A stretch of 64,000 nt of DNA from Prochilodus magdalenae. Its lineage: Eukaryota; Chordata; Actinopteri; Characiformes; Prochilodontidae. The position numbers and the translations under genes are program-made. Position 1 is the stretch's first letter; every line of letters starts with the position of its first letter. The notes below the pieces were generated by a model. The model worked only from the letters and a program-made list of their open reading frames with translations. It was not told the DNA's origin and made no database searches. The stretch lies in NCBI GenBank assembly GCA_024036415.1, contig JAMWET010003455.1:262001-326000 (forward strand). The letters are read 5' to 3'. Positions 41,701 to 56,700 of this stretch are shown piece by piece.

Positions 41701-44700
41701 CTCTGAGAGGATTTCTTATTCGCTTATATAGGGGACATTCTTAGACTGTGTTCAGTCTTACTAAAGTCTTGGATACGCAAAAATTGAAAAACTTTCCACA
41801 CTTTCCAGCTGGTTTAGGGTGACTGACATTGAGGACCACAAACTAAACCACTTGCAGTCACAGATCACGCAACTTGTTGGTGCTTAACTGAACACACACA
41901 CCTTTAAGTTACTAGGAAACGGATCTAAATAAACATGGAGCAGCTTGCCACTGCTGCTAGTTTGCACTGAAAAGTAAAGAAGCAAAAGGAAAAAAACATT
42001 TAGGTGAGCGTCATGGATGTTCAGATGTGATCAGTGTGGTAGCTTTTAGTTTTAGATGTACATGCGCTCGATTGGGCTTGCATCTTACATGGGAACTGTT
42101 TGTAAGATTAGGGGTTCTAATATCAGAAATGGAATATAATATACAAAATTATGTTTTCATTAGTGTATATTGACGTGTAACTACAGTGTTGCCTGTAGCA
42201 TTGCATTTTTGTTAGCTTGAATGAGCCATTTATATCAACCAAGGAGCGTGTTCTCCAAAAATGAAACATGTAGGGCCGCAGAATGGACAAACCTCACATC
42301 CATTTACCAGTGCCTTTATAAATAAAGCGGCAGGTAGGATATTTTGATAACTTTATCTCGCTGTAAAAAAACTATTATACAACTATGAACCTGAAGTCAG
42401 CTTGTAGTTGGCAGAATGTAACTGCACCATTAAAGGTGGAACGCGCAAATGTGAGGACTATTTGGTGTTGAAAATTAGGGGAAACCTAAATTGGAGGATA
42501 ATACATATTAATTAGCCCAAATACAAGAGAAACAACAGAGGGTGAATTCTCTCCATAAATGAAGCAAAAACATGACAAAACAAAACAAAATTGGGACAGT
42601 CACTGGGGCAATGGCAGTACACCTGACAACCACCGTAGTTTCTTAGGGAAAGGGCGTTCAGTAACTGCTGTATTTATTTTTTTCACACACTTCATTTTCA
42701 GATGTGAGACGTTCAGCAGATGTGACATTCCATTCAGATTGCGTTGCTGCCAGAATTTCAATGCTCCAGTTTAACATGCTCCAGTTTTTCTAACCTTTAC
42801 AGTCCAAGTGTTGTAGCACTGTATAATAGAGGGAGAGCTTGCTAGCAGGTAGAAAGGACAATGACTAAAGTAGAAAGAAATGATCAGTATGCCTCTCAGC
42901 TAATCACAGTCATCTCTAAATGTTCCTTTCTTCATCAAACAATGGGAGAACTTTGACAGAACTAGTTCATTGCAGTAATGTGGTCTGAATTATTAAACTG
43001 ATCATGATATTGCTCCCCACATGACACAATTTGAGGCAAGTATTTGGTGTTTTGGGCATGCATTTCAGTTTTCATGATGCTATTTAGTGATTATAAATGT
43101 CTATTACTTATAATTAAGCTACATTAGCTGTATAGCTCCAGTGCAAATCTAAAGAAACCTAGGATACCAAACACATCCTGACGTATTGCCTACATTTGAA
43201 GTAAGGAGAAAATTGGTTAAATTGGATTTTTGTACAAACCATTGTATTAAGTGAAAAATAATAGCAAAGTCATGCAGCTGTAAGCAATTTAGCCTGATGC
43301 AGATTGGATTAGAGCTTTAGTGTGATTTATTTATGTGTGTAAAATGAACATGTCTGGTTTGCACATGGAACAGTTAGTAATATGAATTCCCAGATGTGTG
43401 TGGGTATGTGTGTGTCTGTCATTCTGCACTATGCATTGATTTAAGAAGAATTCTCAAGATTATGTTTAATCCTAGATTACAAAATCCTTTTACAAAAATG
43501 TGACTACTTCACTGTAGTCTCAACCTTTGTTGACTTTCTCTTTCTCTTTTCTGTCCTCAGTTCACAGTTTTAACGTAGTTGTGCTTCCTGGTACTAAACT
43601 GGAGAGTGGTCCTGCTACACTTCATTTGTGCAACAACTTGCTCGTCATTGCCAGGGACGTCCCTCCCGTTATCATTGGACAGTGGAATCTTCTGGACCTG
43701 CGAAGATATGGCCCAGTAACCAATGGCTTTGTGTTTGAGGGTGGAACTCGCTGTGGTTACTGTAAGTAAGCCTTTGTTTTAAACCTGTGTTTAAATGCAG
43801 CATCAGAGCTGTGTCTTATATTATTGAGGATTAAGAACATCCTTTACTCTGTTACTCATTTAAACACAGATTCAAACATTTTAAACCACTTATCCAGATT
43901 TTCCCTACCCTGATCTTGGAAGCCACTAGTCTAAAGTTTTCAGTTCCATTCACACCAGGTATGTGGATTAACAGTTCCTACATGAAAACTTGTTACTTTT
44001 AGCAAACAACAAATGTGGAATGGGCAAAGAAATCAGTGCTGTTTATAATTTGGTTGCATAATTTGGCTGTCCTTAAACATAGCTGAAATTGGCTTTATGT
44101 TCTCCAGTTTTTTTTTTTATCAAATGTCCTCTTTCACGAAATACTACATCCCTTACCAGGCGCTGGAAAGTAAACTATGGCACCATTCAAGGTGAAAAGA
44201 AAAGCTTGTAAAACAAGCTGGCAAAAAGGAAGCACCCACATTTACACATTTCAAAGATCCCAGACAACTTTGATTCCAAAAACGTTATTTAGCTTCCATG
44301 TAATTCTGGACAACTTTGGGCAGCATCAAGGCTTTGTGTTGCATTTAACACTGTGAGACAGGAGCAGTTCCACCTATATTAACATTAAAACCTCAATAGC
44401 AATATGTAGGCAGCAGCCATGTTGTTTGATTTAGTCTACTTTGATGACTGAATTCAAATGAACTCAAATTGACGGTTTTATAATAAGTTGAATTTACTTT
44501 GTGGTGTTGTTTAGATTGACAACACATAGCTAGTATAGGTAACATTAGCTACCAGCAAGCTTCAAGTAACTAGATTCAATTTACTTACCTGTCTATGTCT
44601 ATTTCAACCCATTGCCTCTGTGTGAGCAATTGTGGTGTCTTGCTGTAAATCAGCAAATCACAGCAGAGGAAATCAAGATATCCACAAGCGTGCCAAAAAA

Positions 44701-47700
44701 GGGAAAACAAATTTGTTTTATATTGGGGCTAAATTATAAGTTTGTAAAATGGTGTGTAATAACACATCTGAGTGTTTTTCACTCTGACCAAAATTACCTA
44801 GTTTCTACTATGCTATGTAGATATCATAGAACAATATAAACTAATAAATAATTGCATCTTTTGGGACCTTAAAAAAAGAAAGCAAAACTACTGCATTCTG
44901 AATCAAAGAGTCGTTATGGTATATGTGGTGATGTATAGCTTGTTTTAAAAAAAGTATGTGTGTGTTATGGAATGAGTGTGTGGTATGCAACAAGGACAGG
45001 TGCTGCCTTCTGATGGTCGGTCCCTCTGACTGATCTTCAACCAGCTTCTCTGAACATTCTGTGCAACTCGTTTGATCATGTGAAGGATAAATCTAATTAA
45101 TCTCCAAGGGTAACATTAGCTACCAGAGTGTTGACAGCTGTAGTTGCCGTAACTCAGTTTAAACGCTGCAATTAATGGATAAACCATGAGAATCAGGCTG
45201 TCTTGTGGGATTATTTATGTTTTTTGCATTTGCAAACTCTATGTGTTTTTGGTATGAATAGGAGGGTGGAGAGTCTTCATGTGTGGGTGGTCCGTTTGCC
45301 AGGGTGACGGATGTGTCTCAGTGGTGACCTCCACCATGAGGGGCTCCATCGCACATCCATCAAACTCTGCTGTTAACCTAAACATTACACCCACTCACCC
45401 CGACCAAAAAAACGCACACGCACAATCACGCTTTCACGCTGACTTGCTTGGACAAAAATAGAAAATATTAGTACAATATAAATACAAAAATTTCACCATA
45501 TATTTCACCAATCTAAAGAACTATATATATATATTTTTTTTTTTTTTTTTGCATTTCTGTGTCTGTGTATAGGGGCTGGTGTTTTCTTCTTGTCCTGTAC
45601 TGAAGGGGAGCAGATCAGTTTTTTGTTTGACTGCATCGTACGAGGCATCTCTCCCTCCAGAGGTCCCTTAGGACTCAAACCACTACTACCAGGTGTGTTT
45701 TTTTGTATGTGTATGCACAAACATGCAGGTTTGATAGACATTAAAAATGCTTACTTTGCTTTTTCCACATAATATTATCAGCAGAGCAAACTAACATCTT
45801 AGAATTAATGTTGTACAAGATCTTGTTGAAAATTTGGTAGCTGAAGATGACTTCCTGTTGAAAAGCTAATTTTGCATATTTTTTATTCCAACCTTAAATT
45901 ATGTTGCAGCTACATTCTAGCAGCTAAGCAAACTATAGCATTCAGGGTGTAAAACAAACTTCAGCCTCAATAACATTCGCAACCTAAAAAAAAGGGTAGA
46001 TTTCTGCCTGTGTAATGCACCTTTGCTCTTGATCAGTTGTTGTTATTTCCTGCTGAGCTGGAACTTGAGCTAGTACATGTAAACCTTGGGAGAAGTCAGG
46101 ATTGTCCCATCACAGTCTAGGAGTCTGGAAACGGCTTGCTTGTTTTGGGCTTTGTTCCCCACAAATGCAGGATTTGTATTTGAAGGTTCATGGTATGTCA
46201 GTTCTATGTACTGTCATTATTCAAGTATGATTATTTATATACATATTCCTATGCCCCTTCTTGAAAGACCACTCTTACAGTTCATGGTCAAAAATGTTGA
46301 TAGACTTTAAAGTAAGCTAAGCTGTATCTTGATTGTTGTTTTTGCTAAAACTGGTGGTCAGTAACATTTCAGAAAAATGTTGGCAAACTAGTTAGCTGTT
46401 CTTAGCTGCTGAAAGTTTAGTAAACCAGTCTGATTTTACAGGACTTAAAGGTTAAAACATTTTTTGTAAAGACTGTTATTAATGCACTCATTTGCAATAT
46501 TTTAGGATTCCTGAAATACTTAATGTAATTGAAGATGTATTGTTAACTCATCTGAATGAACATCTTTCTTAAATACAGCTCTTTGATAGATAATGTCAAA
46601 TAGCTAAATGACTTGATTTATGTAGACTAGAGGTAGCGTCACTCCGCATGCTTAAATAAGCGTTTAAGGAAAACGTTCATTCAGTGAGATTTTTCAATGT
46701 AAGGGTACATTTTTTATCACACATCAAACACAGAGGGGAGAGTAGAGTCTGTACCAACACAACAGCTTATGTCACATGTGCCTCCGAGCGTGAAACTTGA
46801 ATTTTTTGCATGTCTCATGATGCCAGACCTACCCACCAAGTTGTCAGTTGTCTTCAGTGATGAGTGTAATTCCTGTTTTAATCTTTATTTGTGGGCTGTT
46901 GGATGATAGGTCATGTATGTGTAAGTTTGTTTGGCTGGCTCATTAGTAGCTAACAAGCAATGGTTTATCAGTTAGCTAAAGTTTGTGGGTATTCCTGTTC
47001 TCACTTTTTGCCCCAGCCAATCAGAGCTGAGCTCATCACCTATTCTTATACTCACAGGGAGAATAAATAGTGCACTGGGGGAAGGGGTAGTCAGAGTCTC
47101 AGTTCATACAGTATGAGTGGTCTTTAACACTCTTAATCACTTGTAAAACATAGTAACCCCATCCACCTGTTCCATTCTGTGTCTCTCTCCCACTTCTGCC
47201 TCAGTTTCTCTGGGTTTCTGGTTCTGCACCTGCCGTAACAAAAGGTTTTCTGTTTTGTGCTGTTGTTGATATGAAGTAAAGTCAACAACAGATGTAATGG
47301 CTCTGCTCTTAGAGAGGGATTAGGAGTTGATGAGCCACTTAAATCTCTTTGCACTTTTCTTGCTGTTTAAAAAAAAGATTGACGTTGGGATGCCAATGTC
47401 TTTCTCAGAGTTTCTGAAATAGATTTTATAACTCTCAGTGCAACAGAAACAGCGTCTCTCTCATTATCCATGTGTATGTCCTCTCTCTGGCTGCATGCCA
47501 TCCTTCCCACATGTTAGACCTATTAATAGTAGTTTAAATGCTAGACAAACACTGAGGCGTTTTGCAGCAACACCCCACCCTCTGCATTAATCCCCTTGGG
47601 CCCTATGTTATAAACATACACTATTTGGTATTTTAAACTTTTCTGCCAAAATCACACCCCTGTTTCACAGTTTGTTCTGCATCATGTTGTAGAAAATTCT

Positions 47701-50700
47701 AGAGAGGATACATCATTTAGGTCATTGAGTTTTGTTTTACTGACTCAGTTTATCTGTAAATTGACATTCTTGTTGGCTTCAATGTCAGTAATTAGTTGAC
47801 AATCAAGTTGGAATTTTATTTATTTGTGATACATTTATGATTGATTAAATTTAGACTTATCATTAATGATGATATTTGTGTCATAACACTTGGCTGACAG
47901 CATGTTATTTTGTAGCTTAATGGTAATCATAGTAACATAATTCTGAAAATGTGGCATAGCGTTAATTCTTTAAATGTTAAAATAAAACTCACTTTACATA
48001 CCAGACAATGCTAACATTTGTCTAATCAGCCTGACAAAGAGATAAGTCAAAATTTCTCTTCACTGGCATGTTTTAGTTCTACACCTTAGCTATGTCAACA
48101 ACAGAGAGTATGTTTTTTTTTCCGCTAACTGTGACCACTTCCCTCAGACCACATGTTCTTGAATATTTAAAGGTGCAATAGATTGCATGTATTTATCATT
48201 ATTAGTTTGAGAGAAAATGCCAAGATGCAGTTTTACATGCCCATATACAATGTGATTTGGTGTTAGAATTAAACAATGTGTTTTCTTTTTTATTTGTGAG
48301 CTCATGCATAATTTGATAAGCTCTGCTTCAATTTGCTGATTTTGTAAAATGTATAAAAATAAATAAAATTAACCTCTGTGTATATAAACTAGCCCATCAT
48401 AGCCATCATCAGTGGTCCACACAAGTGCTGTCATCCCATCTGGCAAGTGGGCCAGATAAAATAAGGAATATGGGACAGATTTGGGACAGAGCAATATTGC
48501 TGTCTGGGATGTATTTTTGTCCTTGGTTTTAAAGAAAAACAATTACTACTAATTACTGATACTAATTACTACTAATTAACTGCAAATTAGACATACTTAC
48601 TGAACACTGAACATTTAAACATCCCAGCAGACACACAAACAAATTACAATACGACAAAAAAATATCCCAGCTGACATATTTACTGCGTTCGCAAAGAGCT
48701 TCACACTCCATGATGATTGGGATTGTATCGTGTTGTAAAATTGGGCTTGAAGGAACAAGATCAAAAATTACATGGTCAGTACTTGCAGGTTCCATTCGGT
48801 ATTGTGATTCTAGTAAATGAGGAATTGTTTCTCTTTTTAGTGTCATCATGTCAAACGCTGAGCAGAGCCTTCAATAAACATTACAACTTGGATTTTATTA
48901 AAAATGTGGACACTGAAGTTGGCTTGTTTATGTATATCTGTGCCACAAAAATGCATGTAGGTGTTATGTAGCCTTATGAAAAGTGTTTATTAAATTTTAG
49001 TTTCTGTCTGTCTGGATGGCAGAGCCCAGTGCCAGTGCAGCATCAGTGGAAGAGAGACTGAACCAAGAGGCTGAAGAGCTGGAGAAGAGGCTCAGTTTGC
49101 TGTCTCACAGCACAGGTATTTATCTAGCTACATCTAATGATACATGTGTTCACGAATATGTTTTACCTCTAATGAATGCTTGTCCTGTGGATTCATTTGC
49201 AGAGCAGAGTCTGTTCCTGCTCCAGCAAAGATTACAAATCGCTGCAATAGATGTACTCGGTTTTTTTCTTTTTTCTCCTAGCCTCCAGCTCCAGTTTCAG
49301 TTCTTCAGCGACAGGAGATGACCGCAGCATATCTGGCTCCTCCGACACCTCGGACACCAGCCACTCAGATTCCAGCATCGGCAGCCGCCTGACCCTGTGG
49401 GCAGAGCCTGCCTCGTCCACCTCTACTGAGTCATCCTTCGTGGCTGCACCTAGAGCTGCCTCTTATGGAGAGGAGAAGCTGTCAATCAATGTAGCGGGTG
49501 CTCCCAGAGTGCCGTCTAAGCCCACCTGCTCACGGAGGCTTCAAGAGATAGGCCGGCAAGGCTCTTCTGACAGCGGAATCGCTACAGGAAGTCACTCGTC
49601 CTATTCTGGGAGCTTTTCGTCCTACACGGGTAGTCTAGACATAGGGAGCTCAAGAGAGGAGTATGGCTCTCTGCTTAGCCTTCCACCGCTTTCCAACCCT
49701 GAAAAACACCCCTGTACTTGCCCAACGACCCACACCCACGAGTACCAGGTGCCTTCTTCGCTCCGCTACCTTTATGACACACCCCGTAGCCTTATAGAGC
49801 CCACAGGGACCTCTGTCAGTGAGCAGGGTGGGCTAGTCACTAAAGAATCCTCAGCATTTGCATCCAGGGAACAGACTGATGAAGCAGGTAAAGAGCAGAC
49901 TGAAGCCTCAACTGCCACACTATCCCTTTCTGAATCTCCCAGAGACTCTGCCCCCTCGCTGACCCATTGTCAAAGAACAGAAGGGACCCAAAAAGTGGTG
50001 CAAGGGTGCCAGGGCGCATCCAGCATGGAAACACAGTCTGAGTGTCTCATTTGCTCACCCCATCCAGGTACTTCCAGAGCCCTCTTCACAACCTGCCCTG
50101 TCTGTGGTGGCTTTAAGGTAAAACAATCACACAACCTACACAAGTGATTACCTGTTGGAGCCAGAGCTCTTCTAACCTATTAGATATTAGTCATACAAAA
50201 GTAAATACAAATCAGCCACACAAAGTACACAAGTAAATAACAATAATTTTGGGCTAGTAATGAGGTCAATGGGACAATTTTGGGCTAGAAATGAGGGGGG
50301 GGGAAGAGGTGATGTAAATGGGGTTGTAATCATGATTTGGTATGGAAGGCTAAGCAACAAATGCATGATAAAACCAAACCTCAAAAAAGACTGGAAAGGA
50401 CATGTTTTCCTTCTACAGTCCATACTACCATTAAACATTTCAGGGATACGGGAGTAATTTCAGTTTGTTAGGGGCAAGGGTGACCTGTGATCTCTCAGAT
50501 GGCACTGGATTAAGACCCATTTATTTATTGATGCCTTATATAACCACATGGTATTATTGGTCTTTAAAGTGTTATAAGAAGGAATGGCAACAGTAGGGAG
50601 TAATAAATACTTTACCGTCCCAACTTTTTGGAATGTCCTGCAGGCCTGAAATCAAGGTTTATTTATAGCATCATTTACAACAGATGTTGTCACAAAGCAG

Positions 50701-53700
50701 GTTTACAGAGAATCTGGGTCCAAGGCCCCAGTGAGCAAGCCAAGAGCAACACAGGCAAGGAAAAACTCCCTCAGAGAAAGAGGAAGAAACCTTGAAAGGA
50801 ACCAAAATTCAGAAGGGCAACCCAGCCTCCTTTGATCCACACTGGATGACAAAAGTCATATTAAACGGATAGGAATTTATAGCTATATACAATATTGTAT
50901 GTAATATAATAAACAATAACTGTTAGAATTCTATGAGACTTGTTACTTGTGAAACCAGGGATTCCTGTAAGTAGTTTATCACAGCAAAACAACATAAATA
51001 TCCACTTATGCTGTCAAAAGCCTACAGTGATGATCTATTAGTAAGAATAAGAGAAGCGTTAAGTGTTTTGTGGGGAAAAAGGAAGAAATGTCTAATAGCT
51101 GGTCAAAATGTAGGCAAGCAGTGGGGATCCAATCGAAGCAGATAAAGCAGCAGCAGCAAACACACAGGATGGGCAGCAGATCCTCATTAGACCACACAGG
51201 ATGGACAGCAGTTCAGCTCAGGCAAAAAAAAAAACACACAGACAATTAGTTTTGTTAGAATTGAGATCTGAGACCTAAGAACTGATGCCCCTAATTGGTG
51301 TCAACATATGAAGCGCAGCAGTGACTTCTGCAGGCCTAGCTATTACAGCATAACTAAAAGGGAGAGCCAGGTAGTAAGATCTGAGATCTGGAGCTCCCTT
51401 TATCTCCACTGTCAAATTAACAGATCAAATTAAGTTTAGTAGAGAAAACATACATGATCTTTGTTTCATATTGTCTGCAATATAATAAAAACAAAGTAAA
51501 TGTTTTTATATGCATTTTCCATACTACCCAAACTTGATTTGCTTTAGGGTTGTAAAAGTTTCTTATTTAATGTCTTTTTTTACACTTATTTTTCAATTTG
51601 TCCCTCAGATGGGAACTGCATTTTGCTGTGATATATATATATATATATAGAGTGATATAATCTTATTATATAATACATTTTAAAGGTAAGAACACAACAA
51701 TCTAAATCACTGAAACAAATCTGATTAATTATGTTCGGGTTAGTAATTAAACCCAAATTTTTTAAAAAAGTAAAATCCTTAAGGCCCTAGTTTGTCCTGC
51801 TGTATCTCTTGCTAGTTACACTGAATTGGGTTATGACAGAGGTGACCCATAAGCTCACAAACTAATATTGTTACTATAGTCACAGCAAAGAATATTGGAT
51901 TATATTGGAGAGGGTTATGCCGCTCTCATTTAAGTGTCTTATTGCACGGGTAATGAGCTGACTTGTGAGTGACAGCAGGAAAGCACTAATTTATGACTTG
52001 ACTGAATCTTTGACTGAAACAGGGCAGTACTTAGTTGGAAAGACAGTTTGCATGAATTTATCATTTAATTTAGTGTTTAAAGTGAAATGTAACATTTTCG
52101 GCTTGTCATTAGCCTACACATGAGATGGAGCTCTTAACAACTAAAATTCCAGTCTTTTATTCAGAATTTCCTACTAGAGATGCACAAAAATGGCAGAATA
52201 CAGAACACGCTTTTTCGCAGTGTTTTGGTTTTTTTTTTACCTTGGCGTAAATTAAATAGGCTTAATCCTAGAAAGCATGCATTTGGCCAATCTGTCCAAA
52301 AAAAAAGATCTTGTCCACTTCTGGCACAGATATAGCAAGATATGTGGCCCACCTCTTGCTACAGGGAGATGTCCACCCAAGTGACCTAGAAAAAGGTAAC
52401 AGCACCGTTAAAAATGTTAAGGCTTGATATAAATTGTTCTGTTTTTCACCAAGAGTGGATTTTTTGCCATTTTTGGTCAAATAATTTTGGTTGCCGAACA
52501 TTCTATGCATCTCTAAAACCTACTAATTTAGTTACTAACGTACTGTGGTGTCTGAGCTTTTATATGTAATGTTAATAAATAGTTAAAACAGCAGTATAGT
52601 ATATAAGTAAGTTTTTATTAATATAGCACTTTTCTAGAACAAGTCTTAAATTGCTTTACAATGCCACACAGTTGAATACTATTTAAATAAACCCACATTA
52701 AAAATCACTGAAAGCAAGAGAATAAAAGTAAATCTGTAAACGTTTTTTTAAAACATGAACTGAGGCTACAAGTCTGATATCAGTTTGTACTTCTTCACCA
52801 TGCATATATATTAAAAATGCAAATCCGACTGTTTATCTGGAATGGTGCATTTCACATCAAGGCACTCTAAACAACAGTCTTATAGCATCTAAACATTTCA
52901 TCTTTAAGATTTTGTTTAATATTAAGCCAAGGCAAAGTGTAATGTTTGCATAAAGTTGTGACACAGTTTATTATAGCCCTTGTGGCAGAATTACTGGAAT
53001 TAAATCGCCCATAATATAACTGTCCATAAATGGTCCAGAAAATAAATAAATCTCTGTACCAGATGTGTACCAGCAGTGGCAGATCCTTTAGTGACAACCT
53101 GGAAATGTATGGTTGTTCTCGACTTTGTTATTTGATGGTGTTGGTATGTTGATACCATGAGTATTCTCACCATCCTCAGTGTTAGCATAGAGTTTGCCCT
53201 GGCGGAGTTCCATAAGTGCTTGATGCTGCATTCTCCCTGTCTTCTTATCTAAGTGTTGAAGCTCATTGACTGGAACCTGAACCCTCCTCATTGACACTGC
53301 TCCTTACCCCAACTCTCAGTTATGAGTACTGAGAACTCTTGTGTTTGACTTTAACTCATGCTTGAATGCATATTTATCTGCTTTATGAACCAGGAAAACC
53401 AGTCCAGCCCTGCATTTATGCACCCCATATTTAATCAAGGAGGGTTTTTTACCCAGTTCAACTTGGTCAACCCAGCCATACAAGCCAAAGAGGTAGAACA
53501 GATCCAGGTGTCTTGTTGTAAGAGTCAAAGTTATTTAAAGGACATTAGTCATTAGAACCTGCAGTTGGCACACACTTGGAATTCCAACAAGTAGCCATTA
53601 GGCATTGTCTTAAATACCCAATAATTATCCCTTTAAAGTCAAGACCACACATTTTAAACAAAATTTTATTTGCATGCATATGTTACATTTTTGGCGGTCA

Positions 53701-56700
53701 AAAGCTGTATTATGCCAGGATTAGAAAGCACAATTTCAGTCCGATTTTACAAAATTTAGTAACGCTATAATGTTACTACTTTCAAAAACAATGATTAAGA
53801 TGCAAATAAAGAAGTATAAACTCTGTCCTCTTTTTATGTTGAGTAACGCAGATAACATTATATTAGTAAAGGTTTAAAGTACTGTACACTGGCACAAACT
53901 GTTGTGATCAGATAGGGAAAAGTTAATGGCTCTTTGATGCTTGCATTGTTTTGTGACTCACTGCCATGATAAATGGCTGTTATTGCAGACAAAGATTAAA
54001 AGTGGTGTTATGAGTAAGTTGCTTCACTCCTATTAAGCTTTCCCCTTTTTCTCTGTCAGTAAGCAGCATGTGAGAATTACAAACGAAAAACCCTTAAACA
54101 GACAGCTCCAACTGTTGTTGCGCCTTGGGTTTGCCACTGAAGCTCAGTTGTTCCTTTGAACACTGTCATTCTCCTCTCATTATGGCCAGGCAGTGCCTTA
54201 TATCAGTGTCTGGGAGCAACATGTGGAAAGGTCTTTAGAAGTATATGCAGACTGTTTAAAGAACACCACTAAGGGAATCCATAGATGTTCTTTTTTAATG
54301 TAAATTTTTTTCTTTTTAAACAGAAAGCTCCCTTTCCTCAGTCAGGAGCTCTTCTACAGCCAGATGTGCTAGGTAAGACATTCTGCATTAAGCAATAAAC
54401 ACTACTACACAATTTTGTACCACTGCATGCAACAGGGCTGCCCTACAATTTACAGACTTTAAATATAGTTGTTTTTAAAAAATATTTTCAAAATCAGGTG
54501 TGTGATTATTTAGACATGCGTCTTTGCCAGTTAGTGGGGTTTGAACTTTCATTATGTGCTAGGCACATTAGACAACATAAGCAAATGTCAAACCCTTGTA
54601 TAGGGTTATTTAAAATATATGAATTAGAAGTTTCGCTAAAATATCACTTATAAGTTCCAATACTTAGCCAAGGCTTCTGACTACTGCACTGATTTTCTGA
54701 AAAAAGAAAACTTTCTGAAACTAAATACGTGTCTTGTTTAAAAAAATTACATGAAACAGAGGTAAGTACAGATTTTGTAAAACTGCTTCTTTCTGAACAT
54801 GAAACAGATGTTACCCCGGCAGGTGAAAGATCACCCAGTCTTAACCCGGATGCCATGGATATTCCAACTAATCAGAAGCAGAAACATGAAACTGAGTCTT
54901 CACTGGTCTCCACTATGACCAGTTACAGCTCAGAGATCCTGTCAGATGGAAGTGCAGACACTAATAAAAAACTGCAGGAGGGATGCCCTGAGAACCATAT
55001 AAACAACTTGTCTGACCTTTTGGGGCACTGCTGTCCAGGACCAATTGATTTGGTGTCAGTCAAACCAAATCTTCTGTTTTCAAATCCAAAGGAACATTTT
55101 TGTCCTTCAGGGAATGATACTTTGAGTTCAATTAAAAACAGCATGTATGAGCCAATGTTAGCGTTATCACCTGCCTCTCTTGCATCCTGCCGCCCCAATC
55201 AAGCCACGTCTTCCCATCATACCTCTGTTTCGCCGATCTATGAGAACTGCCTGCAATGTAGGAAGGGACTGCATGGCTGCATGGTACCAAGGGCCAATCC
55301 TCTAAAAATTAGAGGCAGCTTGATCCAGCCAGAGCCCCCAGAAGCCTCTATCAGTAATGGAGAAATCGCAGAAGAAGGTAAGAGATTGGCCCTTCGGCAG
55401 CTGCAAATTTTTGGTTACACTGAACAACAACCTAACCCAAAGGAAAATACCCCTTTTTCCTTCTTTTTCTTTGACTATAAAGATTTCTTTCTTCAGCCTT
55501 TTGTTTTTCTTTTACATTAATAATAAAAACATATTTGTTCCTGTCTCTGTGCATGCCCTTTTCCTTTCCTGGTAATTTCCTGTCTCCTCTGCCTGCCACT
55601 GCCTCTCTGTGTTCTCCCCAGGCTCTATTGATTGTTAGTTTTGTTTTTTCTGCTTGTGATGTTTTGAAGGTATGGGTGGTTGAATGGAATATCAGCCATA
55701 AAAGAGTATTTGGGAAGCAGGGTGATGTCATTGTCATTATTTTAGGGCTGTGCTCAAGAGTCTCTGACTATAGAGCTATTATGGTGTTTTTGGTTGAGAG
55801 AGATTGCCCTGTTTTGGTGACACTCCATCTCCCTGGTGTGTAGTAATGTGTTTAATGTCTACTCTGGGATAGAGATGATGCACCTATGAGTTTGTGTTAG
55901 TGTATGTGTTTGTGAGTGCAAGTTGGTGTGTGTGCAAAAAAGAGAGAGATAGATTGTGTATGTGTGGGTATGTGGCAAGCTTTGAGTAATGACACCACTT
56001 AGGTTAAAAACATTGGGACAATCCAGTAAACTCTGCCGTCTGAGACACCATCCTACAGAGTCACAGCCAAATGTTCCAACTCCAGGCTTATTTGAATCTT
56101 TTTACAGATTTGGATCAGGGGTTGCATGTATTAAAATGATCAGAGACAGAGTGCTAATATTTGATAAGTGTTTGTTTTTCATGTCCTTGTAAATTGTTTT
56201 AACATATAAAGGAGGAAGCTAATCATAATACATACATGATATGTATAGGATACTTCCAGTACTGTGCAATCTATTCTTGATTTATTTACCTTGCCATTTA
56301 AACTGCCATAAAGTGAAAGTTACTACTTGTTTGTCATCTATTTGATACTATGCCAGGTCTTGTGTGGTTGTTAGAAATCTACATTCTTTAATGCTTCACA
56401 TTTTGGAAACTCCTCTTATGCAAGTGGATTATCTTATATAACAGAAATTACTTTTATTTAGTATTTATTTATTTATTAATTTATTTAGTATTTAGTAGCC
56501 TATAGAAAATAAATATATGGATGTGATCTTTTGCATAATATATAGTAAATAATCTATAACCACTAGATAGATATTCATAATATGTGGGACACTCTCAGGC
56601 AGTTTTCTTGTCTACAAATGCATTCTTTCGTGGCTTTCATAGCTGATACGCAGTTCAAAAAAAGCTTTATAGAATACTTAAATCAATTTAATGATATAAC

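Larger units (their letters stand above)
38069..43560 (+). other. DOK7 intron 3
   Basis: A 5.5-kb intron, the longest in the window. It contains poly-C tracts (38220-38240, 38391-38406), a GATA microsatellite and a candidate hAT-like element. From 39800 to 43500 I see no exon and no clear repeat. Confidence 0.75.
50118..54323 (+). other. DOK7 intron 7, or alternative 3' end
   Basis: A 4.2-kb intron that begins with the short read-through tail and TGA. AATAAA occurs near 50604 and 50908, so a transcript ending here is possible. It also contains a dispersed repeat (50615-50850) and a hAT-like element (52175-52515). Confidence 0.7.

Noticed and set aside
54729..55520. Single 263-residue intronless gene
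   Set aside because: Its middle is DOK7 exon 9, shown by in-frame consensus acceptor and donor sites and phase match. The ends of the open frame are intron sequence.
55432..55737. 101-residue minus-strand frame inside DOK7 intron 9
   Set aside because: No domain, and it overlaps the donor side of a well-supported exon on the other strand; it is likely chance.
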